The translations under genes were made by a program, and so were the position numbers. Below, piece after piece: positions 41,100 through 48,687 of a DNA stretch of 64,000 nucleotides. The number at the start of each line of letters is the position of its first letter. Within the stretch, counting starts at the first letter, position 1. The DNA lies in assembly GCA_049324315.1 (NCBI GenBank), contig JBMOKU010000019.1, positions 1-64,000 on the forward strand, given 5' to 3'. Source of the DNA: JBMOKU01 sp049324315. GTDB lineage: Bacteria; Bacillota; Clostridia; Peptostreptococcales; Thermotaleaceae. A model generated the notes under the pieces. The model saw only the letters and a program-made list of their open reading frames with translations, had not been told where the DNA came from and made no database searches.

Positions 41100-41942
41100 C
41101 TATAATATAATTTCTTCGTGTCTCGCCGCATGACAATTGATATTGACTGCCACCGGCAGTCCGGCAATATGCGTAGCATAAGCTTCTACATGCACCGCCA
41201 AGGCTGTATGATTTCCGCCCAGTCCTTGAGGTCCTATTCCAAGATCATTAATTTTCTTCAACAGAGAATTTTCCAGTCCTTGTAGATGCTCTTTCTCATT
41301 TTGTGAGCCGATGGATCTGGTCAACGCCTTCTTTGCAAGCCAAGCCGCCTTGTCAATGGTACCTCCAATCCCTACACCCACAACAATAGGAGGACATGGA
41401 TTTGGACCTGCCAGCGAGACAGCCTCTACAACAAAATCCTCTACTCCTTTTATACCGTTTGAAGGCGACAGCATTTTTGTCCGGCTCATATTCTCACTGC
41501 CAAATCCTTTGGGTGCTAGAATGATTTTCACCCGATCACCAGGGACAATATCATAGTATATGATAGCAGGGGTATTGTCGCCTGTATTCTTGCGTATTAG
41601 AGGATCAGCTACAACGGACTTTCTCAGGTAGCCCTCTTGATATCCCTGTCTTACACCTGCATTGATGGCATCCGTTAAGCTTCCGCCTTCAAAAAACACC
41701 TCTTGTCCTACTTCTACAAATAAGACCGCCATACCTGTATCCTGGCATATGGGCATCTCTTCTTTTGCCGCAATTTCAGCGTTTTTTATGAGCTGGTTGA
41801 TAATTTCCTTTCCCACTGGAGAAGTTTCTTCTTCCTTTGCCTTGTAAAAAGCGTCCATGACATCTTTTCCTAAGTGGATATTTGCTTTGATACACATATC
41901 TCTTACTGCCTTCTCCACTTCCTTCACATCCATCCTTCTCAA
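41100..41942 (-). CDS. Class I fumarate hydratase, alpha (iron-sulfur) subunit
   Basis: About 280 residues. The three 4Fe-4S ligands are visible: the Cys in MPICQDTGMAV, the Cys in GPNPCPPIVVGVGIGG and the Cys in NINCHAARH. This oxygen-labile class is usual in anaerobes. The TTG at 41942 has AAGGAG ten bases upstream; an ATG at 41933 lacks a well-placed site, so the true start is uncertain by three residues. First gene of the fumarase-malic enzyme operon. Confidence 0.93.
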   Translation of the reverse strand: MRRMDVKEVEKAVRDMCIKANIHLGKDVMDAFYKAKEEETSPVGKEIINQLIKNAEIAAKEEMPICQDTGMAVLFVEVGQEVFFEGGSLTDAINAGVRQGYQEGYLRKSVVADPLIRKNTGDNTPAIIYYDIVPGDRVKIILAPKGFGSENMSRTKMLSPSNGIKGVEDFVVEAVSLAGPNPCPPIVVGVGIGGTIDKAAWLAKKALTRSIGSQNEKEHLQGLENSLLKKINDLGIGPQGLGGNHTALAVHVEAYATHIAGLPVAVNINCHAARHEEIIL

Positions 41943-42048
41943 GCTGAGCACGCTCCTTTCTGATTTTTAGTATCTATTCTTATATGTCATTTTATTAATG
42001 AGATTTAATTTGAAGTCGTATATCCTTGTTCTTCAGATAAAATAAGAA

Positions 42049-42085
42049 ACGACAAAAACGCCTCTTAACTCAGGTGTTTTTGCCG
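42049..42085 (-). terminator. Hairpin upstream of the fumarase operon
   Basis: CAAAAACACCT pairs with AGGCGTTTTTG around an eight-base loop, with T-rich DNA on both sides. It may end the thioesterase-side transcript or act as an attenuator about 100 bases ahead of fumarase. The 370-bp gap 41943-42314 also holds the palindrome at 42236; otherwise nothing. Confidence 0.6.
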
Positions 42086-42235
42086 TTTAGTATCTAATTC
42101 CCTTCCGACTGCCATCGAAAGCCTCAGATACCTGGCACAATCCATTAACAACCATATGTGCAGGTCTCATCGTATCATTGTATATTTATTCTATGATCGT
42201 TTTTCGTTCTCCTGCACTGATTGAAAAAAAATGCT

Positions 42236-42260
42236 ATTTCCCGGGAAATTCTGTTATAAT
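42236..42260 (+). promoter_or_regulatory. Perfect 14-bp palindrome beside an extended -10 element
   Basis: ATTTCCCGGGAAAT (42236-42249) is an exact palindrome placed just before TGT-TATAAT (42255-42260) on the plus strand. A promoter here would read antisense into the thioesterase gene; no plus-strand gene follows. The palindrome could be an operator serving either direction. Confidence 0.45.
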
Positions 42261-42314
42261 GTGTCGAGTTTTATGTATTCCCACAATATATTGTATTCTT
42301 ATACAGATTTACGC

Positions 42315-42713
42315 CTATTTGCCTGCCTTCTCTTCCGTAGCCTTAATAAATTTTTCCACATGGATGATAAACCGGCTGTGATATCCTTCACCGATTTTAT
42401 CCTTTTCATCAAAGGCTTCGATCTTGAACTTTAGTTTCTTACCCTCTACTTCAATCAATTCAGCCTCTGCTCTTACCTGCATACCTACAGGCGTAGCTGC
42501 CATATGTTTCACATCCAAGTGTGTACCTACTGTTGCAAATCCTTCTGGCAAATGGGGATCAACAGCCTTTAATGCTGCATTTTCCATGATCCCAATCATC
42601 ATGGGTGTAGCAAATACCAATACACCGCCACTTCCAAAGCTTGCCGCAGTATCCTTTTCCTCTACGACACGTTCCACCACTGCTTTCATACCTGTCTTTA
42701 GCTGAAATTCCAT
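42315..42713 (-). CDS. FlK-like hotdog-fold thioesterase
   Basis: A 132-residue single hotdog domain resembling fluoroacetyl-CoA thioesterase. The catalytic trio can be placed at Thr36 in FATPMMIGIME, Glu44 in the same segment and His70 in DVKHMAATPVG. These enzymes hydrolyse short acyl-CoAs, although the fluoroacetate specificity of FlK should not be assumed. Start at 42713, preceded by AGGAGG. It lies between ftsH and the fumarase operon and has its own downstream space; a role in CoA recycling during acid metabolism is inferred. Confidence 0.85.
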   Translation of the reverse strand: MEFQLKTGMKAVVERVVEEKDTAASFGSGGVLVFATPMMIGIMENAALKAVDPHLPEGFATVGTHLDVKHMAATPVGMQVRAEAELIEVEGKKLKFKIEAFDEKDKIGEGYHSRFIIHVEKFIKATEEKAGK

Positions 42714-42742
42714 GGTTATACCTCCTACTGTATGTTCTATAG

Positions 42743-42774
42743 AAAAACCCTTTGAACACATCAAAGGGTTTTTT
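42743..42774 (-). terminator. ftsH terminator
   Basis: AAAACCCTTTGA pairs with TCAAAGGGTTTT, T-run on the minus strand, three bases past the ftsH stop. Confidence 0.85.
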
Positions 42775-42776
42775 GT

Positions 42777-44636
42777 CTATTCAAGATCGTCTTCTTTCTT
42801 TTCAATAATTATGCTTTCGTCAACTTGATCCACTTCTGAAAAGAGCTTTTCGAATTCATCAGCATTCAAGGTTTCAACCTCTAGCAGCTTATTGGCCACA
42901 ACATGGAGCTTATCCATGTTTTCCTGTAGAATTTTTTGGGTTTCATCATATGCATTATCGATAATCGTTCTAACTTCTCTATCGATCTGAGATGCAATTT
43001 CTTCAGAGTAGTTTCTTCTTGTGGAGAAATCTCTACCAAGGAATACTTCATCTTCAGATCCATAGTTTACAGGTCCTAAGTTATCACTCATACCATATTT
43101 CGTAATCATAGCACGGGCAATATTGGTAGCTCGTTCTAAATCATTACTGGCTCCTGTACTAATATCGTTTAGTACCAGCTTTTCGGCAACCCTTCCACCC
43201 AGAAGGCCAATGATATCTTCAATCATCTCCGTTTTGGTAGCATACCGTTTTTCTTCCTTCGGCAGCATCATCGTAAATCCACCGGCACGCCCCCTCGGAA
43301 TAATGGTGACTTGATGAACAGGGTCGTGATTTGGAAGCATTCTAGCAACCACAGCATGACCTGCTTCGTGATATGCTGTCAGCTTTTTATCTTTTTCACT
43401 AATAACTCTACTTCTCTTTTCAGGTCCTGCAATTACCTTGGTAATTGCTTCCTCAACCGTTGTCATATCTACTCGCTTTTTATTTTTTCTAGCAGTCAGA
43501 AGTGCTGCTTCATTCATCATGTTTTCTATATCTGCCGGCGTGAAACCCGGTGTTCTCTTCGCTAAAACTTTTAAATCTACATCTTCATCCAGCGGTTTGT
43601 TTCTAGCATGCACCTTTAGAATTTCTTCTCTTCCTTTAATATCTGGAACACCTACAACAACCTGTCTGTCAAATCTACCGGGACGCAGAAGTGCCGGGTC
43701 TAGGATATCCGGTCTGTTTGTAGCTGCAATAATAATGATGCCTTCATTGACACCAAAGCCGTCCATTTCAACAAGCAATTGGTTTAATGTCTGCTCTCTT
43801 TCATCATGTCCACCGCCAAGACCAGCTCCTCTTTTACGTCCAACGGCATCAATTTCATCAATAAAAACGATACATGGTGAATTCTTTTTTGCCTGTTCAA
43901 AAAGATCTCGAACTCTAGATGCTCCAACGCCGACAAACATTTCCACGAAGTCTGAACCACTGATGCTGAAGAATGGTACACCAGCTTCTCCTGCAACAGC
44001 ACGGGATAGATAGGTCTTTCCTGTTCCCGGAGGACCCACCATCAGAATCCCTTTCGGGATTCTCGCCCCCAATTCGATATACTTTCTAGGGTTTTTTAGA
44101 AAATCAACAATTTCTTGCAGTTCTTCCTTTTCTTCATCTAAACCGGCTACATCATCAAAGGTAACTTTTTTCCTCTCATCTTCCTTATGCAGCTTGGCTC
44201 TGCTTTTTCCAAAGGACATGACACGACTTCCGCCGCCTTGGGATTGCTGCATAAAAACAAACCAGAGTACCACAAAAACAAGAATCATAAATATAGAAGG
44301 CAATATATCAAAGAACCACGGTGTCTTTGCTGGAGGTTCTCCTTTTACAACCAAGGTTCCGCTCTCCATCTGAGGCAGAATATATTTTTCATTCAAGGCT
44401 GCTGTCATTACGATTGATGGTATATAGGTTTGAAATTCATTACCGTTTTTCAATTTGCCTTGAACAACTTGATCCGTTATCTTGATTTCTTTAATCTGTT
44501 GTTTTTGCAGTTCACCTACAAAATCCGTAAAGCTTATGGATATATCTTGGGGCGGTTCTGTGTAGATTTTTATAACCGCTAATATTACAAGAAACAATAG
44601 TATATAAAAACTAGCGCTTTTAAAATGTTTCTTCAA
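42777..44636 (-). CDS. ftsH: ATP-dependent zinc metalloprotease FtsH
   Basis: 619 residues. Two membrane helices flank a small extracytoplasmic domain (about residues 8-26 and 103-123). The AAA+ domain has Walker A GPPGTGKTYL near 200 and the SRH region ATNRPDILDPALLRPGRFD. The M41 protease has the zinc motif HEAGH near 421. It degrades membrane and short-lived cytosolic proteins. The TTG at 44636 is chosen because GGAGGG lies six bases before it; a GTG at 44654 would place that site within the gene. Confidence 0.96.
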   Translation of the reverse strand: MKKHFKSASFYILLFLVILAVIKIYTEPPQDISISFTDFVGELQKQQIKEIKITDQVVQGKLKNGNEFQTYIPSIVMTAALNEKYILPQMESGTLVVKGEPPAKTPWFFDILPSIFMILVFVVLWFVFMQQSQGGGSRVMSFGKSRAKLHKEDERKKVTFDDVAGLDEEKEELQEIVDFLKNPRKYIELGARIPKGILMVGPPGTGKTYLSRAVAGEAGVPFFSISGSDFVEMFVGVGASRVRDLFEQAKKNSPCIVFIDEIDAVGRKRGAGLGGGHDEREQTLNQLLVEMDGFGVNEGIIIIAATNRPDILDPALLRPGRFDRQVVVGVPDIKGREEILKVHARNKPLDEDVDLKVLAKRTPGFTPADIENMMNEAALLTARKNKKRVDMTTVEEAITKVIAGPEKRSRVISEKDKKLTAYHEAGHAVVARMLPNHDPVHQVTIIPRGRAGGFTMMLPKEEKRYATKTEMIEDIIGLLGGRVAEKLVLNDISTGASNDLERATNIARAMITKYGMSDNLGPVNYGSEDEVFLGRDFSTRRNYSEEIASQIDREVRTIIDNAYDETQKILQENMDKLHVVANKLLEVETLNADEFEKLFSEVDQVDESIIIEKKEDDLE

Positions 44637-44819
44637 AAAAGGCCCTCCTCTCACAATCCAATCTGCGTCTAATGAATGATGTATGCACGACGTCTTTTTA
44701 TTCTACCATATTTTTTTTGTAAAGACAATAAAATGCATACGGCATAATACCTATTTACGCAGTTCCGATTTAAACTTTTATGGATAGTTTGCTTAGAATG
44801 GTTCTATTTCATCCACACT

Positions 44820-46208
44820 TCACTTGTTTTTGTATTCGATCATTAGGATATGCTCCGTATCAGAAGTAACTTTATATTTTTCGCTCATTCGATATCCAAT
44901 AACCCAAACAATTTCATCCCCGTCACAGATCAAAGGTATCTCATCTCTTAATGTCCTTGGTATTTTTTCATCTATGAAAAATTCCTTTAGTTTTTTGCTT
45001 CCCTTCATGCCGAGTGGAGAGAATCGATCACCATTTCTTCTGTTTCTTAGCTTTATACCCTGATGAATTTTATCCAAATCAAAATACTTTATGGTATCGG
45101 ATTTTGGAATTTCACCAATATGTTCTTTATCAATAATTTTTGAGATGATTATCAAGTTCAACAAGGAAAACTCTGATACACTTCCGATTTTCAGGTCATA
45201 TGTAAAGTCATGTTTTTGAATTTCATTCTCCTTTTTTTTAATCATCAGATACTCATAGTCTATAGCAGCTGTAATATATCCAGGCAAATCAATGGAAGCT
45301 CCTACCGTTTGCTTATCTACCAATCCCATAATATTTTCTACATGAATACTTTGTATATTTTTTATATCACCAAGGTACTGCTTTAACATCTCCCGCACGA
45401 CCCTTTTCGCAACTGCCGGGTGTAATTCTTTTAAGCTTCTCAAAAGGACGGTTATTCTGTCATTTTCTTTACGGACAAGTTTTCCAAAGGCTTTGTCCAC
45501 TTGCTCCGCTATGAAATTATTATCTTCCCTAAGCAGCTTGGCGGTCCTGCATAATGTTTCTTTTATATTGGGATTGAAGTGACTTTCTATGTATGGAATT
45601 AATTCCAAGCGAATACGATTTCTAGTATAAATGACCTCTGAATTCGTTTTGTCAATTCGAGGCTTCAGCTCATGTAAACTGCAATACGCCTCAATCTCTT
45701 TCCTGCTGATATCCAAGAGGGGTCTGATAATTTTATTATCCCTTATATGGTCAATGGCACTGAGTCCTTCAGCACCAGAGCCTCTCATCAGTCTCATGAG
45801 TACTGTCTCTGCCTGATCATCCATATTCTGGGCCACGGCAATTTTCCCAGCTCTCTTTTGATCTAAAATTTCATCAAAAAGACGATAACGTATTTCTCTG
45901 CCGGCCTCTTCAAAGGTAATACCCCTATGTTTGCTGTATTCCGTCACATTCTCAGAATATATAAATGCTTCTATGCCCAACTTATCACAAAAGGATTTCA
46001 CATAAGCCGCATCTTCATCTGCATCAGTACCGCGGAACTGATGATTCAAATGCACAGCATATAATCTAAGACGATATCGTTCTTGAACACGATGAAAAAG
46101 ATGCAAAAGCGTTATGGAATCCGGTCCCCCCGATACGCCGATGACAATACCCTCTCCCTCTGATACCATTTTGAAATCTTCCAGCGTTTTGATAAACTTT
46201 TCTAACAT
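44820..46208 (-). CDS. tilS: tRNA(Ile)-lysidine synthase TilS
   Basis: A 462-residue enzyme that converts C34 of tRNA-Ile(CAU) to lysidine. The PP-loop is GVSGGPDSITLLH near residue 24, followed by HLNHQFRG and QNMDDQAETVLMRLMRGSG, and C-terminal TilS domains with RRNGDRFSPLGMKGSKKLKEFFIDEKIP. AGGAG precedes the ATG. In many Firmicutes hpt lies between tilS and ftsH; here that gap (44637-44819) is empty. Confidence 0.95.
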   Translation of the reverse strand: MLEKFIKTLEDFKMVSEGEGIVIGVSGGPDSITLLHLFHRVQERYRLRLYAVHLNHQFRGTDADEDAAYVKSFCDKLGIEAFIYSENVTEYSKHRGITFEEAGREIRYRLFDEILDQKRAGKIAVAQNMDDQAETVLMRLMRGSGAEGLSAIDHIRDNKIIRPLLDISRKEIEAYCSLHELKPRIDKTNSEVIYTRNRIRLELIPYIESHFNPNIKETLCRTAKLLREDNNFIAEQVDKAFGKLVRKENDRITVLLRSLKELHPAVAKRVVREMLKQYLGDIKNIQSIHVENIMGLVDKQTVGASIDLPGYITAAIDYEYLMIKKKENEIQKHDFTYDLKIGSVSEFSLLNLIIISKIIDKEHIGEIPKSDTIKYFDLDKIHQGIKLRNRRNGDRFSPLGMKGSKKLKEFFIDEKIPRTLRDEIPLICDGDEIVWVIGYRMSEKYKVTSDTEHILMIEYKNK

Positions 46209-46259
46209 TATTTATAACTCCTGTCATAACTATAGATATATGATTGTAAGATTCCATCT

Positions 46260-46475
46260 CCATCTGAAATTCTATTCCAATCAAAGAATAGCAATCCATA
46301 GGGTTAGATGTTAGACGTTAGAGGTTTTTATGTCTATCTTTTGGGTCTTTAATGATTTGCAAGCCCATAAGATCGACCCTGAAACTTCTAACTTCTAACT
46401 TCTAGCTTCTAACCAAATAGAAGTCTAACCTTCACCAATGAACAGGTTTAAACGAAAATGAAATTTTACTGTTCT
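46260..46475. repeat. Family B heptad-armed inverted repeat, copy 3 (reverse orientation)
   Basis: The reverse complement of this stretch aligns throughout with 10303-10515, including outer flanks (GAACAGTAAAATTTC versus GAAACAGTAAAGTTTT). Heptad arms TTAGANG surround a GGGTC/GACCC centre. It fills the whole 305-bp gap between tilS and the yabT-like kinase gene. Confidence 0.8.
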
Positions 46476-46513
46476 AATTTATATTAAGTTCTATATGAAT
46501 TGCGAAAGACCTT

Positions 46514-47428
46514 CTACCACAGTATACTTTTTCCTGCATAGAAAAAAAGTATACTTAAAAACATCACGATACTGCTAAGGAATAGGCTGTTTATAACATT
46601 TTCAGTCTGCCTGCTTTTCTTTCCATCCCATCGGTATATTCCTTTGCTGTGTAGTTTTTCTAGTTGACTTAAAAACTGATCATAAGTCATACTTTTTTGC
46701 ATCAATCCCTTGTGGATGAGTTCAGATAGTGCTGCGGGAATATCCACATCTTTCAATTTCATTCCTATCTTATCCACAGTCATGTTCCCGGGAGACAGTC
46801 GAAATTTTAATAGAATTGCTGTCATTAGCATGCATAGACTAAACAAGTCATATTCTTTGTCGGCATTCCTCCGTCCAATATTCCAGCTAGCCCGATCATA
46901 TAAAGGTGTATATTCCTTAAGGGCAGTCCCCATAGATGCAACACCACCTAGATCAATGATCTTTACCATCTCGTTTTCGTGATCAATCATCAGGTTTTCC
47001 GGTTTTAAATCTCCAAAAATAAGCTTTTTCTTGTGCAGCATTTGAAAGGTTTTTCCAATGATTAGTATCAATTCCACCAGCGTTTTTATACCCATATTCA
47101 CATTTTCGATATGTTCTTTTAGGTTCTTCCCATTGATATACTCCATAACAATCATGTAATACTGACGTGATTTTATCAAGCAGTCGTCCAGTTCTTTTAC
47201 TTTTGGAATGATTTCTAATCCTTTAAACGTTTCCAGCATTTCATACTCTTTTGTAATGCTCTGCAGATCATCGCTAAGCTTTAGAGCATACACCTGTTTG
47301 CTTCGGGTATCTAAAACTTTATAGACTGTTCCTACACCGCCGCCTCCCAAGAATGTCAAAATTTGATAGCTATTTTGATTCCACTTACCCGTGATCATTT
47401 CGCCAGGATATAATTTACTATCACGCAT
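46514..47428 (-). CDS. YabT-like serine/threonine protein kinase, tail-anchored
   Basis: A 304-residue Hanks-type kinase. It has a Gly-rich loop GGGGVGTVYKVL, ATP Lys in YALKLSD, and a catalytic loop written FGDLKPENLM (the usual HRD is FGD; catalytic Asp and Asn kept). The metal motif is DLGG instead of DFG. A C-terminal helix (NSLFLSSIVMFLSILFFYAG) can anchor it in the membrane. Synteny with B. subtilis (spoIIE-yabS-yabT-tilS) supports YabT, a sporulation/DNA-damage kinase. The ATG at 47428 follows AAGGAGG. A cluster of hairpins occupies its leader. Confidence 0.88.
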   Translation of the reverse strand: MRDSKLYPGEMITGKWNQNSYQILTFLGGGGVGTVYKVLDTRSKQVYALKLSDDLQSITKEYEMLETFKGLEIIPKVKELDDCLIKSRQYYMIVMEYINGKNLKEHIENVNMGIKTLVELILIIGKTFQMLHKKKLIFGDLKPENLMIDHENEMVKIIDLGGVASMGTALKEYTPLYDRASWNIGRRNADKEYDLFSLCMLMTAILLKFRLSPGNMTVDKIGMKLKDVDIPAALSELIHKGLMQKSMTYDQFLSQLEKLHSKGIYRWDGKKSRQTENVINSLFLSSIVMFLSILFFYAGKSILW

Positions 47429-47449
47429 TCCCATATCCTCCTTAATCAA

Positions 47450-47623
47450 GAACAAAAGCATTTCATGCTTGAAGAATAAATGAAATGCTTTTGTTCTTTC
47501 CCAGGGAACTAATAGTTCCCTAGGACGCTCCGCTGTAACCCTCCAAATATTGGACATAAAGGGGCGGTCCCCTTTAAAAATCCCCCATATTTAGGAAATT
47601 AAAAAGCATAATTTCCTAAATAT
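47450..47623. other. Cluster of four perfect inverted repeats in the yabT leader
   Basis: Four hairpins in 175 bp: a perfect 17-bp stem (arms 47450-47466 and 47480-47496, AACAAAAGCATTTCAT type), AGGGAACTA-AGTTCCCT (47503-47521), AAAGGGG-CGGT-CCCCTTT (47558-47575) and a perfect 15-bp stem (arms 47587-47601 and 47609-47623). The first ends about 20 bases before the kinase start. Together with the yabS terminator they fill the gap between yabS and yabT. Confidence 0.7.
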
Positions 47624-47627
47624 AAAC

Positions 47628-47650
47628 AAAACGGCTAGTACTAGCCGTTT
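47628..47650 (-). terminator. Terminator of the yabS-like gene
   Basis: AAACGGCTAGTACTAGCCGTTT is a perfect palindrome hairpin, with TTTTG on the minus strand; it overlaps the stop. Confidence 0.8.
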
Positions 47651-48384
47651 TATACGATACTCTTCTTTAACAGCGGTTCACTGATATTTATAACTTCATC
47701 CGTGTCTACTTCTCCGGCCATTAATTGTAATGCTCTATTCATTGCAGCAGCAGTGGGCGTTGAACCGCCTGCTTTCATTTCCAAGACTCGACTTTTAATC
47801 AAATCAATATTTTCTGTAAAGTTGCTAATGATTTTACAAGGTTCACCCTGTTCTCCCGGAAAAGCAATCACAGCTATTTCGCTTTTACCATTTCTAGCTT
47901 TAAGAGAATGGAATAAGTCTATGACACTCTGCCTAGCTGTTCCCATTCGGTTAAACATGCTGCCGCTGCAATCCATAACAACGCAGCACTTTATACCCGT
48001 TTCCTCCCCCAATCGTTCCATATATTCGATGATTTTCCCCCTTGAACGTGGGGGCAGATCACTGATATCGCCACCGATCATTTCCTTTAATTGCTTTCCA
48101 ACAATGGTCTCTATGGTTTTATTAATCGTCTTCTGAGTTACACCATGCATGGTATAACCAAGATTGCTGACAGTACTATATTGCGCGATGCCTTTGCCTG
48201 CCCGAGCTATGTCTTCAATTTCCGATAATGCACCATCATCTTCTCCGTCATTCCCGATAATACCTATGGCATTGACAACAATGGATCGCTTTGCGGCTTC
48301 TGCCGCAACTGTAGCTGGATTTCCACCAATATTTGATTTTCCATCGGTTACAACAATCAACTGATTGATTTCCATTTTACTCAT
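47650..48384 (-). CDS. YabS-like von Willebrand factor A domain protein
   Basis: 244 residues. The N-terminus begins in the middle of a vWA fold (LIVVTDGKSNIGGNPATVAAEAAK), then a second, complete vWA domain follows with a MIDAS-like DCSGSM near residue 135. B. subtilis YabS has the same layout and the same neighbours, so this is the family's normal form rather than damage. Function is unknown; expression is sporulation-linked in B. subtilis. The ATG at 48384 follows GGGGGAT. It lies between spoIIE and yabT. Confidence 0.85.
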   Translation of the reverse strand: MSKMEINQLIVVTDGKSNIGGNPATVAAEAAKRSIVVNAIGIIGNDGEDDGALSEIEDIARAGKGIAQYSTVSNLGYTMHGVTQKTINKTIETIVGKQLKEMIGGDISDLPPRSRGKIIEYMERLGEETGIKCCVVMDCSGSMFNRMGTARQSVIDLFHSLKARNGKSEIAVIAFPGEQGEPCKIISNFTENIDLIKSRVLEMKAGGSTPTAAAMNRALQLMAGEVDTDEVINISEPLLKKSIV

Positions 48385-48466
48385 CTGGACAATCCCCCTC
48401 AATAATCATTTATCTGGATTATTGTCCCATTCGTCACAAACTATACCTGTAATTGATAGAACAAAA

Positions 48467-48598
48467 TGTAGGGGCGCGCATTGGGCGTCAGCAGGAAATG
48501 CCAAGGTTACCGTTAATAGATATGTAATTATGCCAAACCAGTTCGACATGATTTTATTATTATTTAGTAACAACGGACGCGCAATGCGCGCCCCTACA
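48467..48598. repeat. Family A repeat, short copy
   Basis: Both inverted ends are present (TGTAGGGGCGCGCATTGGGC and GCAATGCGCGCCCCTACA), preceded by the shared flank AACAAAA. The GGGGACGG core is replaced by about 80 bp of unrelated sequence. It occupies the 300-bp gap between spoIIE and yabS, together with the spoIIE terminator. Confidence 0.75.
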
Positions 48599-48650
48599 AT
48601 TATGTTATCTACAGAAGTTTTACTCACGCTGCTTAATAAATAAAAAAATC

Positions 48651-48680
48651 AAAAACTGCAGCACTAACTGCAGTTTTTTA
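48651..48680 (-). terminator. spoIIE terminator
   Basis: AAAAACTGCAG pairs with CTGCAGTTTTT over a short loop; T-run on the minus strand, eight bases past the stop. Confidence 0.8.
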
Positions 48681-48687
48681 ATGAGGA

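Noticed and set aside
47650..48384. YabS-like gene as a pseudogene because its first vWA half lacks a MIDAS start
   Set aside because: B. subtilis YabS has the same layout, so it is the normal family form.
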